Below, piece after piece: positions 21,964-26,888 of a stretch of DNA of 26,888 bases. The notes under the pieces were generated by a model. The model saw only the letters and a program-made list of their open reading frames with translations, had not been told where the DNA came from and made no database searches. How positions within the stretch are numbered: the stretch's first letter is position 1; each line of letters opens with the position of its first letter. This stretch comes from Clostridia bacterium. GTDB lineage: Bacteria; Bacillota_A; Clostridia; Oscillospirales; CAG-272. The translations under genes and the position numbers were made by a program. The DNA lies in the NCBI GenBank assembly GCA_017467225.1, contig JAFTSR010000026.1:1-26888 (forward strand), read 5' to 3'.

Positions 21964-23388
21964 TCAAAACTTAAAATACTTCTTCGCGTTGTCGTAGCAA
22001 ACGCCGTTGACAAGATCGGCCAGCATTTCCTCGTCGTCGGGAAGCAGGCCGGCGTCTACCCAGCCGCCGAGAATACGGCACCAGATGCGACGGAAATACT
22101 CGTGGCGCGGATAGGACATAAAGCTGCGCGAGTCGGTCAGCATACCAAGGAAGTTACCGATGCCCGATAGATTTGCGTAGGAACGCATCTGCGCGTCCAT
22201 ACCGTCAATGTTATCGTTAAACCACCATGCACTTCCCTGCGTGACGGTGGGCATGCCATCCTTGCCCTGGCAGCCTTGCTCACCGGCGCAGAAGCTGCCG
22301 CAAAGAGCACCGACTGCCGCGTTGTCGACCGGGTTGATGGAGTACAGCACCGTGCGAGGCAGAGCGTCGTTCTGATTGAGATAATTGAGCAGCGATGCCA
22401 GAGAGGCGATGCAGTTCTGACCGTGAATGGTGTCAAAGCCGCTGTCAGGGCCCAGCTTTTCAAACATGACGCGGTTGGGATTGCGGAAAACGCCAAAGTG
22501 CATCTGCAGCACCATGCCGCGCTTTTTGTATTCCTGACCGAGGAAACGGTTCATCTGCGTCTGGAACAAAGACAGCTCCTCGTCGCTGACCTCGCATCCG
22601 TCGCTGGCGAGCGCCTTTTTGAAGATCTCGTTGGCAGCGTAAGGATTGGGACGGGCAAAGCGGACAAAATTGTCCATGCCGTGGTCAGCCGTCTTGCAGC
22701 CCAGCGCACAGAAACGGTCAAGAGACGCGGACAGTGCCGCGCACAGAGAATCCAAGTCGGTGATCTCCACACCGTTGGCAGCGCCAAGGCGTGCAATATA
22801 CTCGGTAATACCGCGGCGCTCAATATTCATCGCCTTGTCGGGACGGAAGGCCGGTAATACAGTGACGGCAAAGCCCTCGTCGGCAAGCGCCTTGTGATGC
22901 TCCAGCGAGTCGGCGGGGTCGTCGGTCGTGCAAACCAGCGTGACACCCGAATCCACCATCATCTGTCGTGCGCTCATACCCTGCAGCTTCTCCGCGGTGA
23001 TGCGCCAGATCTCGTCACAGTTTTTTTCGTTGATGGTTAGGTCGCAGCCAAAGAAACGGCGCAGCTCCAGATGGCTCCAATGGTACAGAGGATTGCCTGC
23101 CAGCTTGGGCATGATGGTGCAATACGCGCGGAAACGATCGTAGTCCGACGCATCGCCCGTGATATATTTCTCATCCACGCCGCAGGAACGCATGGCGCGC
23201 CACTTATAGTGATCGCCGTACAGCCAGGCCTCGGTGATATTGGAAAATTTCTTATCCTGTGCGATCTCGGCAGGCGAGAGGTGGCAATGATAATCGATGA
23301 TGGGCAGCTTCTCTGCATACTCGTGGTACAGACGGACTGCTGTGGGCGTGTCCAGGAGAAAATCAGCATTCAAAAATTTTTGAGCCAT
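21964..23388 (-). CDS. uxaC: Uronate isomerase UxaC
   Basis: A 474-residue glucuronate/galacturonate isomerase that converts D-glucuronate to D-fructuronate and D-galacturonate to D-tagaturonate. IIDYHCHLSPAEIAQDK (about 30-46, with H34 and H36 as metal ligands), CTTDDPADSLEHH, LPAFRPDKAMNIER, LQMHFGVFRNPNRVM and MLTDSRSFMSYPRHEYFRR are all typical of the family, and the length equals that of characterised UxaC proteins. The ATG at 23388 has AGGA 8 nt upstream; an upstream in-frame start at 23436 has no site and adds an atypical extension. No uxaB, uxuAB or kdgKA is adjacent, so the pathway must continue elsewhere. A hairpin element follows the stop directly. Confidence 0.95.
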   Translation of the reverse strand: MAQKFLNADFLLDTPTAVRLYHEYAEKLPIIDYHCHLSPAEIAQDKKFSNITEAWLYGDHYKWRAMRSCGVDEKYITGDASDYDRFRAYCTIMPKLAGNPLYHWSHLELRRFFGCDLTINEKNCDEIWRITAEKLQGMSARQMMVDSGVTLVCTTDDPADSLEHHKALADEGFAVTVLPAFRPDKAMNIERRGITEYIARLGAANGVEITDLDSLCAALSASLDRFCALGCKTADHGMDNFVRFARPNPYAANEIFKKALASDGCEVSDEELSLFQTQMNRFLGQEYKKRGMVLQMHFGVFRNPNRVMFEKLGPDSGFDTIHGQNCIASLASLLNYLNQNDALPRTVLYSINPVDNAAVGALCGSFCAGEQGCQGKDGMPTVTQGSAWWFNDNIDGMDAQMRSYANLSGIGNFLGMLTDSRSFMSYPRHEYFRRIWCRILGGWVDAGLLPDDEEMLADLVNGVCYDNAKKYFKF

Positions 23389-23437
23389 GGTGGGTTCCTT
23401 TCTTTGCGGCAAAAGTCTGGTTTTCCATGATTTCATC

Positions 23438-23466
23438 TTGACTTTTGGCCGTTTTTATGGTATGAT
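23438..23466 (+). promoter_or_regulatory. Promoter-like element upstream of the ABC-F leader
   Basis: TTGACT (23438-23443), 17-nt spacer, TATGAT (23461-23466). It would give a leader of about 300 nt before the ABC-F ATG. Confidence 0.6.
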
Positions 23467-23485
23467 AAATAGATTGCATTTGAGC

Positions 23486-23508
23486 AGGAGGCAAACCTTT
23501 GCCTTCCT
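23486..23508 (+). other. Leader hairpin with embedded AGGAGG, possible attenuator
   Basis: AGGAGGCAAA (23486-23495) pairs with TTTGCCTTCCT (23498-23508) with one bulge, then CTTTAAT. It lies about 15 nt after the expected transcript start, and its left arm is a strong ribosome-binding sequence. Confidence 0.4.
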
Positions 23509-23576
23509 CTTTAATATTCTACCACATCGGGCTCGTTTTTGCAAGTCCTATCTTAACATTTCGTAAAAAATATCAG

Positions 23577-23608
23577 GGATCCCAAACGCGATACATCGCG
23601 TTTGATCC
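23577..23608. repeat. Inverted repeat in the ABC-F leader
   Basis: AAACGCGAT (23584-23592) and ATCGCGTTT (23595-23603) are perfect arms with 2-nt loop, extended by GGATC/GATCC around a CC bulge. Confidence 0.7.
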
Positions 23609-23640
23609 TCCCTTGGGTCGGATTTCGACTCCGTCCCCGT

Positions 23641-23734
23641 GTCATTCTGAGCGAAGCCCGCAGGGCGTAGCCGAACTGCGAAGCAGCACCGAGCGCAAGC
23701 GAGGTGGAATCTCGGGGACGTCGCTCAGGATGAC
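23641..23734. mobile_element. MITE-like 94-bp intergenic repeat element
   Basis: The ends GTCATTCTGAGCG (23641-23653) and CGCTCAGGATGAC (23722-23734) are 13-bp terminal inverted repeats with one mismatch. The interior is GC-rich and contains GAGCGCAAGCGAGG and CTCGGGGACG; the latter can pair with CGTCCCCG just upstream (23632-23639). The pattern matches a class of short non-autonomous repeats often seen between genes in gut bacteria. No other copy lies in this window. Confidence 0.6.
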
Positions 23735-23777
23735 TCACAAAAATACCATTGATATCAACGCAGGAGAACATCAAAAC

Positions 23778-25388
23778 ATGATCACCATCACCACTCTCAG
23801 CTTTCATTTCGGCGGTCAGCAGCTTTTCAAGGACGTCGATCTGAAATTCACTCCCGGCAACTGCTACGGCATTATCGGTGCCAACGGTGCCGGCAAGTCC
23901 ACCTTCCTCCGCCTTCTTTGCGGAGACCTTGAGCCCTCCACGGGCGAGGTTCACATCCCTGCCGAGGAGCGACTGTCGGTACTCAAGCAAAACCACTACG
24001 CCTACGAGGAATACACCGTGCTTGACACGGTCATCATGGGCAACGAGAGACTGTACAGCATTATGAAGGAAAAGGACGCGCTGTACGAAAAAGAAGATTT
24101 CACCGACGAGGACGGCGTCAGAGCCTCCGAGCTGGAGGCAGAATTTGCCGAGCTTGACGGCTGGGAGGCTGAGTCGGAGACCTCACGGCTGATTCAGGGT
24201 CTTGGTCTGTCCGAGGACATCCTGTACAACACCATGGACACACTGACCGAGGGCGAGAAGGTCAAGGTGCTCCTGGCGCAGGCACTGTTCGGTCACCCCG
24301 ACATCATTCTTCTGGACGAGCCGACCAACGGCTTGGACCTTGATGCCGTTTTGTGGCTGGAGGACTTCCTTGCCGACTACAGCGGCACGGTGCTGGTCGT
24401 GTCGCACGACAGACACTTTCTCAACGACGTCTGCACCAACATTGTCGATATTGACTACGGCGGCATCAAGATGTACGTCGGTAACTACGAATTCTGGTAC
24501 GAGTCCAGCCAGATGGTACAGCGCATGCTCAAGCAGCAGAACAAGCGCGCCGAGGAAAAAATCCGCGAGCTGCAGGCGTTCATTTCTCGCTTCTCCGCCA
24601 ACAAATCCAAGGCACGCCAGGCAACCAGCCGCCGCAACCTGCTCGAAAAGCTGTCCGTCTATGAGATGCCTGCCTCCTCCCGTCGCTATCCCTTCATCGG
24701 CTTTGACATGGACCGTGAGCCGGGCAAGGACATTCTGACGGTCAAGGACTTGTCTGCCGTTGAGGACGGTGAGGTTCTGTTCTCGGATCTGTCCTTTATG
24801 GTCGGCAAGGGCGACAAGATCGCGCTGGTCGGCAACGACCGTGCCATTACGGCGCTGTTCAAAATTCTGGCCGAGGAGAAGGAGCCCGATGCCGGCAGCA
24901 TCAAGTGGGGCATCAGCATTTCGCGCTCTTACTTTCCTCGCGACAACTCGGAATATTTTGACGGCTGCCACGACTCCATCATCGACTGGATGCGCCAGTA
25001 TTCCACCGACCAGACCGAGTCTTATCTGCGCGGGTTCCTGGGGCGTATGCTGTTCTCCGGTGACAGCGTCTTCAAGGAGGTCAACGTGCTCTCGGGTGGT
25101 GAGAAGGTGCGCTGCATGTTCTCTCGCATGATGCTGTTCGGCTCCAACTTCCTGCTTCTCGATCAGCCGACCAACCATCTGGACCTGGAGTCCATCACCG
25201 CCGTCAACAACGGTCTGTCCGACTTCAAGGGCAACCTGATCGTCTCGACGCACGACTATGAGATCGTCAACACCGTCGCCAACCGCATCATTGAGATCAC
25301 ACCCGAGGGCTGCCACGACTTCCGCGGTACCTACGAGGAATTTGTACAGGATAAGAAGAACAAGGGCATTACCAATATTACGCTGTAA
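23778..25388 (+). CDS. ABC-F family ATPase (YbiT/YkpA-like)
   Basis: A 536-residue soluble protein with two ATPase domains and no membrane segment, as in ABC-F translation factors. Domain 1 has Walker A GANGAGKS (34-41), signature LTEGEK and Walker B LLDEPTNGLD (D180, E181). The charged linker follows (about 243-295, EFWYESSQMVQRMLKQQNKR and after). Domain 2 has a degenerate Walker A, GNDRAITA (352-359), lacking the lysine, and LLDQPTNHLD with Q463 instead of Glu, but an intact signature LSGGEK. ABC-F proteins act at the ribosomal E site. The start at 23778 is chosen over a TTG at 23499 since the intervening DNA is repeat sequence; AGGAG is 11 nt upstream. It is followed by two hairpins. Confidence 0.92.
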   Translation: MITITTLSFHFGGQQLFKDVDLKFTPGNCYGIIGANGAGKSTFLRLLCGDLEPSTGEVHIPAEERLSVLKQNHYAYEEYTVLDTVIMGNERLYSIMKEKDALYEKEDFTDEDGVRASELEAEFAELDGWEAESETSRLIQGLGLSEDILYNTMDTLTEGEKVKVLLAQALFGHPDIILLDEPTNGLDLDAVLWLEDFLADYSGTVLVVSHDRHFLNDVCTNIVDIDYGGIKMYVGNYEFWYESSQMVQRMLKQQNKRAEEKIRELQAFISRFSANKSKARQATSRRNLLEKLSVYEMPASSRRYPFIGFDMDREPGKDILTVKDLSAVEDGEVLFSDLSFMVGKGDKIALVGNDRAITALFKILAEEKEPDAGSIKWGISISRSYFPRDNSEYFDGCHDSIIDWMRQYSTDQTESYLRGFLGRMLFSGDSVFKEVNVLSGGEKVRCMFSRMMLFGSNFLLLDQPTNHLDLESITAVNNGLSDFKGNLIVSTHDYEIVNTVANRIIEITPEGCHDFRGTYEEFVQDKKNKGITNITL

Positions 25389-25390
25389 GA

Positions 25391-25426
25391 GGTGGAAAAG
25401 GGTTGGGGGTAGCCCCAAACCCCACC
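25391..25426 (+). terminator. Hairpin after the ABC-F gene
   Basis: GGTGG, GGGTT and GGGG on the left pair with CCCC, AAACC and CCACC on the right, with loop GTAG. It begins 2 nt after the stop. No T run follows directly, so termination may depend on the next hairpin. Confidence 0.6.
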
Positions 25427-25455
25427 AAGAAAACTTTTTGAAAAAAGTTTTCTTG
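25426..25455 (+). repeat. 14-bp hairpin with TTTCAAAAACTTT tail (relative of the 3'-end element)
   Basis: CAAGAAAACTTTTT (25426-25439) and AAAAAGTTTTCTTG (25442-25455) are perfect arms with a 2-nt centre. The following TAACTTTCAAAAACTTT resembles the tail of the two 57-bp elements. Confidence 0.65.
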
Positions 25456-25514
25456 TAACTTTCAAAAACTTTAATAAAATTTCAAAAATTTTAACAAAAA
25501 GGGATGGACAAGAT

Positions 25515-26405
25515 ATGAAAAACTATTTGGAGCAATTTTTCACCCGCTTTGATTACCCCGGTGAGGCGCGCGAGGTACTGACTGCTGCCTACGATCTGGT
25601 ACAGGCAAACGCCGAGGCCAAGGAGCGCTTTGAGGGTTACCTTGTCGAATACCGTGAGAATATGCGCTGCGATTTCGGTGCGCAGATTCAGGGCTGCGGC
25701 GAGCTTGCCAAGCAGATGCCCGTCTCGCCCTACACGCTGCAGCTGCTTTTGTTCATCTGCCACTCCGCGCATCTTCGCGATCTGTACCGTGAGAATGGGC
25801 TGGACGAGCAGATCTGGCATAACAGCATGCTTGATTTGAAGTTCAAGCTTTTTGAGTGCCACGAGGTCTACGGCATCTGGGGCTCGTTTGTCAGCTCCTG
25901 GTTCCCTCGCTTTTTCATGCTGGACACCTTCGCACTTGGCCGTCTGCAGTTTGAGTGGGACAAGCTGGGAAAGGCCTACCAGGGTCAGGGTGTTTCCCTG
26001 CCCGAAGGCACGCGTGTGGTAAACATCCACATTCCTCGCACAGGCGAGCCGCTCTCGCCAGAGCTGTGTGACGACGCCTTTGCCCGTGCGACCGCATTTT
26101 ATGCACCGCAGCTGCAAGAGGGTGAGCCGCTGGTATTCGTTTGCAGCTCCTGGCTGCTCTATCCGGATCACATCGACTTTTTGCCCGAGAAGTCCAACAT
26201 TCGCGGCTTTATGAACCGCTTTGATATTTACCGCTGCGGCACGCACGGCGGCGACCATCCCGATCTTTGGCGTCTGTTTGACACCAAGGAGGCCAATCCC
26301 GACCGTCTGCCTGCCAACAGCTCGCTGCGCCGCGCGTACATCGACCGCCTCAAGGCCGGCGGCAAGACCGGCTGGGGTTACGGCGTGCATGTAGCGAAGA
26401 AGTAA
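25515..26405 (+). CDS. Acyltransferase-domain protein (N-terminal domain plus GNAT-like C-terminal domain)
   Basis: A 296-residue cytoplasmic protein. It matches by pattern the two-domain acyltransferase family of Firmicutes and Actinobacteria: an all-helical N-terminal part (about 1-140, with LLLFICHSAHLRDLYRENGL and WHNSMLDLKFKLFECHEVYG) and a C-terminal part (about 140-296) with RLQFEWDKLG, VNIHIPRTGEPL, FVCSSWLLYPDHIDFLP and the ending KTGWGYGVHVAKK. The catalytic detail and substrate are unknown. AGGGATGG precedes the ATG by about 9 nt. It lies downstream of the ABC-F gene but is separated from it by two hairpins. Confidence 0.7.
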   Translation: MKNYLEQFFTRFDYPGEAREVLTAAYDLVQANAEAKERFEGYLVEYRENMRCDFGAQIQGCGELAKQMPVSPYTLQLLLFICHSAHLRDLYRENGLDEQIWHNSMLDLKFKLFECHEVYGIWGSFVSSWFPRFFMLDTFALGRLQFEWDKLGKAYQGQGVSLPEGTRVVNIHIPRTGEPLSPELCDDAFARATAFYAPQLQEGEPLVFVCSSWLLYPDHIDFLPEKSNIRGFMNRFDIYRCGTHGGDHPDLWRLFDTKEANPDRLPANSSLRRAYIDRLKAGGKTGWGYGVHVAKK

Positions 26406-26416
26406 TCGTGATTTAT

Positions 26417-26473
26417 GCGAGGGGAAACTTTTGTGTACAAAAGTTTCCCCTCGCGCTCCCTTTCAAAAAACTT
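26417..26473 (+). repeat. 57-bp 3'-end hairpin element, copy B (after the acyltransferase gene)
   Basis: Arms at 26417-26434 and 26437-26454 are perfect 18-bp complements with a GT centre, followed by GCTCCCTTTCAAAAAACTT. It begins 12 nt after the stop. It has the same orientation relative to the upstream gene as copy A. Confidence 0.85.
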
Positions 26474-26553
26474 AATATAAAATATTTATTTTCCCTTCCA
26501 CGCAAGCCGCCTTTTGGCGACATGATAGGTGAAGCTACCGAAAGGAGGACGCT

Positions 26554-26888
26554 ATGAACACCATCCATACCATCGATGACGCGCACATCGTGTCATTGTT
26601 TTTCGCGCGTGACGAAGCAGCGCTGCACCTGGCCGATCAAAAATATCGCTCGCTGCTGCTTGGCATCATGCAACACATCTTGCACGACGCGCAGGACGCC
26701 GAGGAGTGCCTCAACGATACCTATCTTGATGCATGGAATACCATCCCTCCTGCCCGTCCGCGCGTGCTTGGCGCCTATCTTGCCACCATCGCACGCCGCC
26801 GTGCTCTAGATGCTTACCGCCGTCGCACCCGCCAAAAGCGCGGTGGTCGGGTATCTGCTCTTTCCCTGCAGGAGGAGATCAGCGTGGC
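26554..26888 (+). CDS. RNA polymerase sigma-70 family factor (ECF-type), truncated by the window end
   Basis: The reading frame is open from the ATG at 26554 to the window end, giving 111 complete residues. Region 2 of ECF sigma factors is visible: YRSLLLGIMQHILHDAQDAE followed by ECLNDTYLDAWNTIP (about 31-65) is region 2.1-2.2, and GAYLATIARRRALDAYRRR (about 73-91) is the -10 recognition helix 2.4. Only the sigma-2 part is seen; the sigma-4 domain must lie beyond the end. AAAGGAGG (26541-26548) is 5 nt before the ATG. In related bacteria such genes are often followed by a membrane anti-sigma factor; that cannot be checked here. Confidence 0.85.
   Translation, partial: MNTIHTIDDAHIVSLFFARDEAALHLADQKYRSLLLGIMQHILHDAQDAEECLNDTYLDAWNTIPPARPRVLGAYLATIARRRALDAYRRRTRQKRGGRVSALSLQEEISV

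Noticed and set aside
23499..23777. In-frame 93-residue N-terminal extension of the ABC-F protein from a TTG with AGGAGG upstream
   Set aside because: The extension is translated intergenic repeat DNA (the hairpin and MITE-like element). ABC-F proteins begin at MITITTLSFHFGG, which has its own AGGAG at 23762-23766.

Overview
The window looks like chromosomal DNA from a low-to-mid GC, gut-type Clostridia bacterium, close to Oscillospiraceae/Ruminococcaceae. The grounds are: strong AGGAGG-type ribosome binding sites, many near-consensus sigma-A promoters (TTGACA-17-TATAAT) on both strands, short operons with 4-nt ATGA overlaps, and a gene set typical of that group (DUF1836, VTC domain, AzlCD, XRE regulators, XerC/D-like recombinase, potABCD with a terminal potD). 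The species cannot be named from sequence alone.

Layout. 1-2166 (minus): an SCP2-like protein followed by a class III (HemL-like) aminotransferase. 2436-4181 (plus): a heparinase II/III-like protein. 4281-5336 (minus): a tyrosine recombinase. 5513-7069 (plus): a five-helix membrane protein and an M28-type peptidase with inserted membrane helices. 7125-11183 (minus): a complete potABCD polyamine importer. 11574-12425 (plus): a five-bladed propeller glycosidase-like protein (GH32/GH43 type), sharing a repeat-rich divergent intergenic region with potA. 12549-12633: tRNA-Leu(GAG). 12671-13143: noncoding DNA with tRNA-T-arm-like direct repeats. 13144-15107: an AT-rich small QueG-like Fe-S protein, a GC-rich Cof-type HAD phosphatase and an AT-rich HExxH protein. 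15246-15683: an XRE regulator with a membrane tail. 15764-16252 (minus): TspO/MBR. 16385-17457: azlC-azlD. 17553-18185: an XRE regulator joined to a beta-helix-like domain. 18230-19258 (minus): an AT-rich XRE-TPR regulator. 19461-20796 (minus): DUF1836 then a VTC-domain protein. 21003-21545: a small site-2-protease-like membrane protein whose HExxH motif reads HGGGH. 21964-23388 (minus): uronate isomerase uxaC. 23778-25388: an ABC-F ATPase with a degenerate second ATPase site. 25515-26405: an acyltransferase-like protein. 26554 to the end: a sigma-70 family factor, cut by the window edge.

Functional picture. Carbohydrate genes (heparinase-like, GH32/43-like, uxaC) are scattered as single genes, not a locus, and fit use of uronate-containing glycans. 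The pot operon is self-contained. No CRISPR array, IS transposase or prophage was seen. The most unusual material is noncoding. A 57-bp hairpin element with compensatory base changes sits directly after two genes, with a relative after a third. A MITE-like 94-bp element lies upstream of the ABC-F gene. Tandem T-arm-like repeats lie downstream of the tRNA. Inverted repeats surround the -35 or spacer of several promoters.
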